Program-made: the position numbers and the translations under genes
Assembly: GCF_000827125.1 (NCBI RefSeq)
Contig: NZ_CP010311.1
Coordinates: forward strand, 3,121,001 to 3,185,000
Direction of reading: 5' to 3'
Length of the DNA stretch: 64,000 nucleotides
DNA from: Geoalkalibacter subterraneus
Lineage (GTDB): Bacteria > Desulfobacterota > Desulfuromonadia > Desulfuromonadales > Geoalkalibacteraceae
Shown here: positions 10,424 to 17,299 of the stretch, in pieces
Layout: each line of letters begins with the position of its first letter
How positions within the stretch are numbered: position 1 is the stretch's first letter
The notes under the pieces: generated by a model
Told to the model about the DNA's origin: nothing
The model's input: only the letters and a program-made list of their open reading frames with translations
The model's database searches: none

Positions 10424-10908
10424 GAATAAAACCTCCTTGTGGTGAGAGAAAATGAACCTCTCGCGTTTTACCCTGTGAAACTCATTCCCCTTTTACCGAA
10501 CCTGTTTTTCATTCTAACTCTGATTTTCCTGTCGCCTACCTGCCAGGCGCCGACCCCCGGAAGAAATAACACCGTTTAAAATTGTTTTCACTCAAACCTT
10601 AAAAAAAATCACCAAAACCATATAAGCGTCATTTTATTTCATCTGTTTTAAACACTGTTACTTTCACTTCGAATAGGCTTAAATGCGTATTTGTTACAAA
10701 TTATGCGTCAAAGCAGAATTTTGTCAACAATAAAATAAAACTTTGTTTGAATTTGTCCAAAAACACTTTTTACTCAGCACTTGTGTCACCTTAAATACCA
10801 TAAAAACCTTGTTTTATTGAATGTTTGGGAAAATTGCCCCCGACGTTTCACCGCCAGGAGCGAAAAACCTGCGATGCGTAGAAATCGCACGGCGGGAAAA
10901 ATCCAACG
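10424..10908. other. Long AT-rich intergenic region upstream of the symporter operon
   Basis: This 485-bp non-coding stretch separates the DUF4212 gene from the end of the iclR gene. It is strongly AT-rich from 10550 to 10830 and should hold the symporter promoter and its activator sites. A weak dyad, TGCGTATTTGTTACAAATTATGCG near 10684-10707, is the only clear symmetry. I could not assign a promoter with confidence and saw no RNA gene. Confidence 0.4.
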
Positions 10909-11688
10909 TCAGTGAACTCCTGCGGAAGGGAACTCTGCCCCCAGATAACCCAGCTTGGAACTGATGGTGTCGGCCGCCGCACACAATGCGGGCAACAACA
11001 CAGAATCCACAGCCTCCGGGGTGATCCTGAAATCTGGGCCAACCACGGCAAGGGCCCCTACCACCCTGCCGCCACCGGCAAAAAGCGGCACCGCCACACA
11101 GGCGCTGCCTTCACCGACACCATGACGGTCATAGCACGCCCCCTGGCGCCGAACGATCTGCATATCTTCGTCAATGGAAGCAGCAGGCCCGCACCCATGG
11201 CCAGGCTCAGACGAGGGCGGCTCCGCAAAAGCAAGAAGCACGCGCCCCGCCGCACAATCCCGCAACGGAAACCGCTTACCCACAAGGGAGACAACCTTAA
11301 CCTGGTGAGCACTGTCGACCATATCGATAAACAGAGCCTCATCCTGGCGTCGCAGCACCAGATAAACCGCCTCGCTGCATTCGCGCGCCAGACGCTCCAT
11401 CACCGGACGGGCTTTGCGGAGCAACGCCATGCGCGAAAGCAGCTTCTGCCCGATCTCGTAAGCCAGCGGCCCCAAGCAGTATCCGCGCGCGCCTTCCTTG
11501 CGCTCAACATACCCACGGCTCTCGAATGTCGCCAGCAACCTGAACACACTGGCCTTGTTCATACCCAACCGCTCGCTCAGCCGCGAAAGGCTCAGCTCAT
11601 CCTCCTCTTCGCCGAGCGCCTCCAGCAAAGCCAGGGCATTCTCCACAGAGCGGATGCAGTAGGTCTCTTTGTCCCTTGCCGGCATCAT
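10909..11688 (-). CDS. IclR-family transcriptional regulator
   Basis: This protein of about 259 residues has an N-terminal winged helix (SVENALALLEALGEEE, then LSRLSERLGMNKASVFRLLATF) and the IclR effector domain. Conserved stretches are RDCAAGRVLLAF near residue 150 and GEGSACVAVPLF near 200, where family members usually read GVxCIAAPV. The start at 11688 or 11685 is set by AAGGAGT just upstream. It is the neighbour of the symporter operon on the same strand and may control it, but the 485-bp gap means a separate transcript is likely. The effector is unknown. Confidence 0.88.
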   Translation of the reverse strand: MMPARDKETYCIRSVENALALLEALGEEEDELSLSRLSERLGMNKASVFRLLATFESRGYVERKEGARGYCLGPLAYEIGQKLLSRMALLRKARPVMERLARECSEAVYLVLRRQDEALFIDMVDSAHQVKVVSLVGKRFPLRDCAAGRVLLAFAEPPSSEPGHGCGPAASIDEDMQIVRRQGACYDRHGVGEGSACVAVPLFAGGGRVVGALAVVGPDFRITPEAVDSVLLPALCAAADTISSKLGYLGAEFPSAGVH

Positions 11689-11972
11689 GCACTCCTTACG
11701 CAAAAGATTGACCCAAAAGCCGGGGGTGCGGCGACGGACAACGTTTCAAGCGACGACAGGAGCGGCCAACAATCCAGCAAGCCAAAACAAAAATAATACG
11801 CTGTTTTACTTTAGTCAACCGCCAAGACGGTTTTTTTTCATTTTCTTTCAGGAATGATTATTTCTCGAAATTTTGAACATTTATGGGTTTTCGGAAACGG
11901 ACTTTTAGCAGCGTAAATATGTTACAAAAAGAGAGATGTTATGTTTTATGGTGTATTTTGGAACGGTGTTTT

Positions 11973-12008
11973 TAAAATAAGGCGTACAGAGGGAGGAGGG
12001 ATGCGGGG
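11973..12008 (+). repeat. 36-bp direct repeat, left copy, bordering the RAYT locus
   Basis: The sequence starting TAAAATAAGGCGTACAG at 11973 recurs exactly at 13398-13433, on the other side of the RAYT gene and its repeats. The two copies bracket about 1.39 kb. Confidence 0.85.
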
Positions 12009-12050
12009 ATGGGGGCATAAGGGGGCATAAGGGGACGCAGGGGGCAGGGG

Positions 12051-12175
12051 GCATAAGGGGACGCTGGTAACTTATGGCATAAGGGGACGCTGGTAACTTA
12101 TGTAACTTTTGTCCCATCCCCTATTATGGCATAAGGGGACGCTGGTAACTTATGTAACTTTTGTCCCATCCCCTA
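12051..12175 (+). repeat. REP-like tandem units downstream of the RAYT gene
   Basis: Two near-perfect 47-bp units (12077-12123 and 12129-12175; period 52 bp) follow a partial one at 12051-12076. Each runs from GCATAAGGGGACGC through GGTAACTTATGTAAC to TTTTGTCCC and can pair GGGAC with GTCCC as a hairpin. The last unit includes the final codons and stop of the RAYT gene. Inverted relatives (GGTAACTTTTGTAAC) lie upstream of that gene. Confidence 0.8.
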
Positions 12176-13088
12176 TTGCCCGCCTCTTGCGGATCGCTTT
12201 GATGACCGCAACGTGCGTGCGGCCGCTCATCCTTCCCAACTCCGTCAACGTAGCCCCGGCTTCTTTTTGCGCACGATCGAAAAATTGCGCTCGAGCGGCG
12301 CTTGCCCGTCTGCTGCGACCCGCGCCAAGGATTTCAGCCACCGCAACCCCTGTGCAGACCGACACTTGCGTCAAAATCTCCTCAATCGTAATTTTTTCTT
12401 GGATTTTTTCCACCTTCTGACGCGCAAGAACCGCAGCCGTGAAGGCTTTGCCGCCCAGGATTCTGGCATCTCCACCGCCACCCGTCTGATTGACTCCGTG
12501 GGCGTGACCTAATTCCGACCGCTGTCCCTGCTCGATTCCGTCGGCGATAAAATCGCGGTAGGCAGCTACAGCCCGGCCAGGTTTCACAGAAAAACGTGAC
12601 AGAACCTCCTCGACCTCCTGCCTCACCCGCATTCTCTGCCCAACCAAAGCGCCATGCCCGGCATAGGGGTAGCGCTCCAATTCCTCAAGACTTTCGACAG
12701 CACCTGCGCGGACCGGGTTAAGGTGAATGTACCGGACAAGTTCCAGAAAATACGTCTCTTCGTCAACGACGAGGCTTTTGTACCGGTTCTGAAAAAGATG
12801 GCCCTGCCGGTTGTGCCGAAGGTTGAACCGAACCGCATGGCCAGTCAGCAGACAGCGCATCATCGTGGACAAAGCCGTATCGGTCGGTTGAAGGAGCAGA
12901 TGGAGGTGATTGGACAGAAGCGCCCAGGCATAAAGACGTGGCGCGTTAGGTTGGGCAAGAAGGTCGCTGAGTCGATCGAGGAAATTCTCGCGATCGGTTT
13001 TATCACGAAAGATCTCGCACCCCTCGATGCCTCGAGCCATGACGTGATGGAATAAGCCCGGGGCATGGATTCTCGGTTGTCGTGGCAT
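12150..13088 (-). CDS. REP-associated tyrosine transposase (RAYT, Y1 type) with DnaA-like C-terminal helix-turn-helix
   Basis: The 312-residue protein opens with the Y1_Tnp pattern HAPGLFHHVMARG. It has the HUH pair in NHLHLLL near residue 60 and the catalytic-helix region YIHLNPVRAG near 117, where the Tyr nicks DNA. The C-terminal part, about 230-305, resembles the DnaA C-terminal DNA-binding helix-turn-helix found in one RAYT group. RAYTs process REP hairpins, and this one is flanked on both sides by inverted REP-like repeats. Start at 13088 follows GAGGG. The last codons run into a repeat unit, suggesting co-evolution of the gene end with its target. Confidence 0.85.
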   Translation of the reverse strand: MPRQPRIHAPGLFHHVMARGIEGCEIFRDKTDRENFLDRLSDLLAQPNAPRLYAWALLSNHLHLLLQPTDTALSTMMRCLLTGHAVRFNLRHNRQGHLFQNRYKSLVVDEETYFLELVRYIHLNPVRAGAVESLEELERYPYAGHGALVGQRMRVRQEVEEVLSRFSVKPGRAVAAYRDFIADGIEQGQRSELGHAHGVNQTGGGGDARILGGKAFTAAVLARQKVEKIQEKITIEEILTQVSVCTGVAVAEILGAGRSRRASAARAQFFDRAQKEAGATLTELGRMSGRTHVAVIKAIRKRRAIGDGTKVT

Positions 13089-13393
13089 GATTTCCCTCTA
13101 ATTGCATAAAAACACCAAAAGTTACAAAAGTTACCTGCGTCCCGGGTGGTCGCGAAAGATCTCGCACCCCTCGATGCCTCGAGCCATGACGTGATGGAAT
13201 AAGCCCGGGGCATGGATTCTCGGTTGTCGTGGCATGATTTCCCTCTAATTGCATAAAAACACCAAAAGTTACAAAAGTTACCTGCGTCCCGGGTGGTCGC
13301 GGGGCATGGATTCTCGGTTGTCGTGGCATGATTTCCCTCTAATTGCATAAAAACACCAAAAGTTACAAAAGTTACCTGCGTCCCGGGTGGTCG
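13006..13393. repeat. Tandem duplication of the RAYT 5' end and leader
   Basis: A 147-bp unit (13006-13152), holding the first 83 bp of the RAYT gene plus its leader, is repeated at 13153-13299. A third copy lacking the first ~54 bp occupies 13301-13393. All copies include CAAAAGTTACAAAAGTTACC and GTCCCGGGTGG. The extra copies provide start codons and ribosome sites without a full gene behind them, so only the copy next to the body makes a complete product. Confidence 0.85.
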
Positions 13394-13397
13394 GGTG

Positions 13398-13433
13398 TAA
13401 AATAAGGCGTACAGAGGGAGGAGGGATGCGGGG
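13398..13433 (+). repeat. 36-bp direct repeat, right copy
   Basis: Exact match to 11973-12008. It ends 4 bp before the stop codon of the response regulator gene. Confidence 0.85.
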
Positions 13434-13437
13434 GATG

Positions 13438-14109
13438 TCACTGCGGGTCAAACGTATATCCGGCTCCATAGACTGAACGGATTAGCTCCCGAGACGGATC
13501 GACTGCCGCAATCTTCTTGCGCAGCTTCTTAATATGGCTGTCGATGGTGCGGTCGCTGACGATGCGCTCGTCCGGGTAGATGTGATCCATCAGCTGTTCC
13601 CGGCCATAGATGCGTCCCGGGTGGTTGCCCAGGAAGGCGAGCAGTTTGAATTCCACCGCGGTCAATCCAAGGTCCTGCCCGCTCAGCGTTGCCCGCAATC
13701 GGCCCGCATCGAGTTCCAGTCCCGCATGAGCAGCATCCTGGTCATCCGAGGTGCGTCGCAGAACGGCTTTCACTCGCGCCACCACCTCCCGCGGGCTGAA
13801 CGGCTTGCAGATATAATCGTCGGCGCCAAGCTCCAAGCCGAGAAGGCGGTCGATCTCTTCGACCCGCGCCGTCACCATGATGATCGGCACCCGGGAAAAA
13901 CCGCGCAGGTCGCGACACACATCCATGCCATCGCGGCCGGGCAGCATCAGATCGAGCAGAACCAGTTCGGGCGCCTGTTCGCGCACCCATGGGGCAACCT
14001 CGCGGCCGTCGCTGAGGATGTGGGTTGAAAAGCCGGCCTGCTTGAGGTAATCGGACAGCAGCTCAGCCAGCTTGCGTTCATCCTCGACAATGAGAATCGT
14101 ACCGTTCAT
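13438..14109 (-). CDS. OmpR/PhoB-family response regulator (BaeR-like)
   Basis: The 223-residue protein has a receiver domain with the acidic pair in VEDE near residue 10 and the phosphorylated Asp in LLDLMLPGRDG near 54. Lys in ICKPFSPRE is near 103. A winged-helix DNA-binding domain follows (residues about 125-222, with VSDRTIDSHIKKLRKKI). It overlaps the end of the kinase gene by 4 bp, so the pair is translationally coupled. The divergent Spy-like gene suggests an envelope-stress role like BaeR or CpxR; that is inferred from context. Confidence 0.9.
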   Translation of the reverse strand: MNGTILIVEDERKLAELLSDYLKQAGFSTHILSDGREVAPWVREQAPELVLLDLMLPGRDGMDVCRDLRGFSRVPIIMVTARVEEIDRLLGLELGADDYICKPFSPREVVARVKAVLRRTSDDQDAAHAGLELDAGRLRATLSGQDLGLTAVEFKLLAFLGNHPGRIYGREQLMDHIYPDERIVSDRTIDSHIKKLRKKIAAVDPSRELIRSVYGAGYTFDPQ

Positions 14110-15521
14110 AACCTCTCCTCCAGGGGAAAGATGATGCGGATCAATACCCCGCCCAGCTTTGATGGATGCGCCTCGATCGTCCCGCCGTGTGCATCGACGA
14201 TGGCGCGGCAGATGGAAAGACCGAGGCCGGCCCCTCCGGTAGCGCGGCTGCGGGAGTGCTCAACCCGGTAGAGACGGTCGAACAGGCGCGGCAGCGCCTC
14301 CTGCGGAACCCCAGGCGCGCTGTCCTGGATTTCGACGATCATCCGCTCATCCTCACAGTCGGCATCGATTTCAAGCCTTCCACCGGGGTCGGTGTATTTA
14401 AGGACATTGGCCAGCAGATTGGCATAAAGCTGATAAATTCGCTCGCGATCCGCCGAAACCATACCGCCTGCAAGAGGATGCGCTCGATTATCCACATTGA
14501 TTCGTGCGCGATCAAGAGCCGGCCGGAATTCAGCCACCGCCTCGGCCAGCACAGCCACCGGATCAACAGACTGCTTCCGGTAGGTCAGAGCACCGAGGTC
14601 AGCCAGCGACAGCTGGTAGAGATCATCAACCAGTCGATGCAGCCGCATCGCTTCGCCATGCAGCGACTCGATTGCCGCAGAATCTGTGGGGCGCACTCCG
14701 TCCTGCATCGCATCGATTTCACCGCGCAGCACCGCCAGCGGCGTGCGCAATTCATGGGAGATATCGGCGATCCACTGGCGCCGCGCGATCTCGTTGTTCT
14801 CCAGGGTCTGCGCCAGGCGGTTGAAATCCTGCGCCAGACGTCCCAATTCATCGCGGGCCCCCTCATTAACCCGCACATCATAGTTGCCGGTCGCAAGCTG
14901 ATGGGTGGCATCGGTCAGCGCCCGCACCCGCCGCAGCAGAGTAGTCGCCAACGGCAGCGCCAGCAGCGCCGCGCCGCCGGCCACCAACAGGGCGATAATA
15001 AAGAAAGAGCGCCTCTGCTCCTGAGCGAATTCAAGCTGGTGCATGGTGGAAAGATGGCGTTGGGGAACAAGGCCCAGGTAACCAATCACCTCCCCATCCG
15101 CCGTTAAAGAGAGAAAATCACGGGCCTCGTCCGCATCGGCAACTGCATGCACAGGCCGACGTTGTTCATCGAGCAGTACCAGCCGCCGCATAAAATGCCC
15201 TTCCCCCATGCGTGGCATCGGCATGCCGTTGCGAGAGGAAATCTCCACATCCGAATCCGCCACGACAGGATCGGCGACCAGGCTGTCGCGTAGCAACTCC
15301 CGCCACAACATCCGGTTACCGCGCAACACCTCCCAGTCGCCCCACTCCTCCCAGCGCTGCTCGAGGACTTGGGACAGCGACGCAAGACGCTGCTTTTCAA
15401 CCGTATGGACATAGCGCAGAAACCCCCGGTCGAAGCTCCACTGCATCAGCAGAAACATGCCGAGGATGACAGTACAGGCGACGCCGAGAAGGACGGCAAA
15501 AAGTTTTGATTTGAGGCCCAT
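14106..15521 (-). CDS. Membrane sensor histidine kinase (BaeS-like)
   Basis: This 471-residue kinase has an N-terminal membrane helix (about 5-27), a periplasmic sensor of about 130 residues, a second helix (about 172-195), a HAMP linker, and the phosphoacceptor His in ISHELRTPLAVLRGE near 252. The ATPase domain has NLLANVLKYTD and GAGLGLSICRAIV. It precedes and overlaps the response regulator. The chosen ATG at 15521 gives a normal signal-anchor start, but its upstream side is pure heptamer repeat with no Shine-Dalgarno sequence. Expression may therefore be weak or repeat-dependent. Confidence 0.9.
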   Translation of the reverse strand: MGLKSKLFAVLLGVACTVILGMFLLMQWSFDRGFLRYVHTVEKQRLASLSQVLEQRWEEWGDWEVLRGNRMLWRELLRDSLVADPVVADSDVEISSRNGMPMPRMGEGHFMRRLVLLDEQRRPVHAVADADEARDFLSLTADGEVIGYLGLVPQRHLSTMHQLEFAQEQRRSFFIIALLVAGGAALLALPLATTLLRRVRALTDATHQLATGNYDVRVNEGARDELGRLAQDFNRLAQTLENNEIARRQWIADISHELRTPLAVLRGEIDAMQDGVRPTDSAAIESLHGEAMRLHRLVDDLYQLSLADLGALTYRKQSVDPVAVLAEAVAEFRPALDRARINVDNRAHPLAGGMVSADRERIYQLYANLLANVLKYTDPGGRLEIDADCEDERMIVEIQDSAPGVPQEALPRLFDRLYRVEHSRSRATGGAGLGLSICRAIVDAHGGTIEAHPSKLGGVLIRIIFPLEERL

Positions 15522-15722
15522 GTCAGTTGTCAGTTGTCAGTTGTCAGTTGTCAGTTGTCAGTTGTCAGTTGTCAGTTGTCAGTTGTCAGTTGTCAGTTGT
15601 CAGTTGTCAGTTGTCAGTTGTCAGTTGTCAGTTGTCAGTTGTCAGTTGTCAGTTGTCAGTTGTCAGTTGTCAGTTGTCAGTTGTCAGTTGTCAGTTGTCA
15701 GTTGTCAGTTGTCAGTTGTCAG
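15521..15722. repeat. Heptamer tandem repeat (TTGTCAG x ~29) abutting the kinase start codon
   Basis: TGTCAG at 15521-15526 is followed by 28 uninterrupted copies of TTGTCAG to 15722 (202 bp). Because 7 is not a multiple of 3, all three forward frames run open through it; the resulting reading frames are artefacts. The array starts at the kinase ATG on the other strand and occupies its whole leader. Confidence 0.97.
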
Positions 15723-15908
15723 GGACGATTGTGCCCTCTCTTCTCAGAAAAGCAAGCTTTTCCAGCGGACCACGGACTACGGACCGCGGACAGATTTAAT
15801 TTCCACATTTCTTTCACATTTCCTCCACAATCATGGGGTAGAGTCTGACCATCGAAAGCAACGAACCGGAACACAAACCGGCTCACAACACAAAAAAGGA
15901 GAAATGAC
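15723..15908 (+). promoter_or_regulatory. Promoter region of the Spy-like gene with 11-bp-spaced direct repeats
   Basis: Between the heptamer array and the Spy-like gene, a CACA core recurs at 15804, 15815 and 15826, each within a TTYMCACA-like context. The exact 11-bp period is typical of tandem OmpR/PhoB-type regulator sites. The divergent response regulator is the obvious candidate to bind here. A GGACCACGGACTACGGACCGCGG stretch near 15767-15789 is another short repeat of unknown role. Confidence 0.45.
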
Positions 15909-16424
15909 ATGAACATCAAAAAAATTCTCAGCATCGCTCTGATCGGCCTGCTCAGCACGGCTGTACTGGCAACCAGCTCTTTTGCTGCTCCCGGCCAGGG
16001 AGCCAAGATGGGCGGCGGCAAGGCCATGACCGAGGAGCAACGGCAGGAAAGGCAGGATCTGCATCTGGAGCGCATGGCCGCCGTGCTCGACCTGACTGAA
16101 GAGCAGAAGACCCAGATTGAAGCCCTGCGCAACCAGAAGTGGGAAAACACTGCGGCACAGCAGGGAAAAATGACCGAACTGAGGGAAGAACTGCGTGAAA
16201 TGGGTCTCGACGGCAGCTACGACGAAGCCCGCGCCAGAGCCCTCGCCAACGAACTGGCCACCATCAAGGCCGACATGATGGTGGAGAATATCCGCCTGCG
16301 CAGCGAAATCCACTCCCTGCTCACTCCCGAGCAGCAGGAGCTGACCGAGAAGCTGCGCCCGCTGAAGCAGAACTGCAAGGGGCAGGGATGCAAGAACAAA
16401 GGGCGCTGTGTAGACATGATGTAG
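15909..16424 (+). CDS. Periplasmic Spy/CpxP-like LTXXQ protein
   Basis: The 171-residue protein begins with a signal peptide (residues 1-26, cleavage after SSFA). Two LTxxQ-type motifs follow (LTEEQ near 61 and LTPEQ near 138) in a helical, Glu- and Arg-rich body like Spy/CpxP chaperones. The C-terminus adds a Cys pattern (NCKGQGCKNKGRC) absent from Spy itself, which may bind metal or form disulfides. AAGGAG precedes the start. It is divergent from the two-component genes, which probably control it. Confidence 0.85.
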   Translation: MNIKKILSIALIGLLSTAVLATSSFAAPGQGAKMGGGKAMTEEQRQERQDLHLERMAAVLDLTEEQKTQIEALRNQKWENTAAQQGKMTELREELREMGLDGSYDEARARALANELATIKADMMVENIRLRSEIHSLLTPEQQELTEKLRPLKQNCKGQGCKNKGRCVDMM

Positions 16425-16452
16425 ATGGTCTGATATCTGTCTGCCATTTAAT

Positions 16453-16492
16453 GCAGAAAAGCCGCATCCCTCAGAGGGTGCGGCTTTTCTGC
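16453..16492 (+). terminator. Strong hairpin after the Spy-like gene
   Basis: GCAGAAAAGCCGCA pairs with TGCGGCTTTTCTGC around an inner CCCTCAGAGGG hairpin. It ends in a T-rich arm, consistent with a rho-independent terminator working in both directions. Confidence 0.8.
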
Positions 16493-16534
16493 ATTCAAGG
16501 ATGTCACAGGTTCCGCCCAGAACGAAGACCTGAT

Positions 16535-16768
16535 TCACGCCGTTCGCGTCAGAACCCCACAGAAGCGACGAAAAGCCTGCAAGCCCTCTTCCAATATGCT
16601 TTTCACGATTTCCAGGTTCAACTTCTGATCGTCATGCACGGCGACATTGCGAAAACCGACCATCGCCTGCAGACGCACAGATAATTCGCCATCGAGAACC
16701 CCGGCTTTTTCCAGCAGGGCGAACGCCTCTCGGCTCTCCTGGGGAAGACCCAATTTCCTCACACGCAC
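16535..16768 (-). pseudogene. hepT remnant, N-terminal part deleted
   Basis: The 77 residues match the C-terminal half of the intact HepT encoded at 22930-23340, starting at VRxLGLPQES. The toxin motif RX4HXY reads RNVAVHDD here, whereas the intact copy has RNIAVHDY, so the tyrosine that MntA modifies is lost. The N-terminal ~60 residues are missing because of a 293-bp deletion that also removed the mntA end. It is probably non-functional. Confidence 0.85.
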
Positions 16769-17037
16769 CAGATGCGCCTGCCATGGGCGATCACCTGCAT
16801 GCGAAAAACCGTCGTCGCCTGCGCCAGGTCGATCAGGTCCACATCCCGGCCGAACCTGGTCGCCATTTCCTGCGCCAGTCTCCAGCGCTGCACGCGACTG
16901 GGGGAAGCCTCCGCCAGAAAGGCGATATCAAGATCACTTGCCGGATGCTCCCCTTCTGTACCGAAACTGCCGAACCGATACACCGCCAGCAGACGCGGCA
17001 CAGCTTCCCGCAGGCACTGGACAATCATGTGGTCCAT
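16759..17037 (-). pseudogene. mntA remnant, C-terminal part deleted
   Basis: The 92 residues match residues 1-91 of the intact MntA at 23330-23725 and keep the GSX10DXD nucleotidyltransferase motif (GSFGT through SDLDIAF). About 40 C-terminal residues are gone. The break lies at a CGCAC microhomology shared by the two ends of the deleted segment in the intact locus. The leftover could still fold as a minimal nucleotidyltransferase core, but I treat it as decayed. Confidence 0.8.
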
Positions 17038-17299
17038 AGCTTTGGCGTTCTCTCCGAAAACATCTGAATGTCAGAATAAATCACCATTACTTCAGCAAGA
17101 AGCAAAATTTACCAGATAATGAGCTTATTTGCTTGTTTGATATATTGCCGATTTTATTTTAAATTCAGCCGAAAGCAAGACAAACCGACGCCCAAACCCG
17201 ATGTCAAGGTGGACGTATTCATTTCACAGGGCGACGTAAATTGATTTTTTTGTTACCTTGTCCGGCACTCACTTAATATCCACGGGGAGGACAAAAATT

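Noticed and set aside
12860-13441. 193- and 108-residue frames over the repeats upstream of the RAYT
   Set aside because: They arise from tandem copies of the RAYT 5' end in other frames.
15521-15722. CRISPR array
   Set aside because: A pure heptamer without spacers is a simple sequence repeat; no cas genes nearby.
15457-15912. Open frames coding repeated SVVSCQL
   Set aside because: Product of the 7-bp repeat, open in all forward frames; no ribosome site or known protein.
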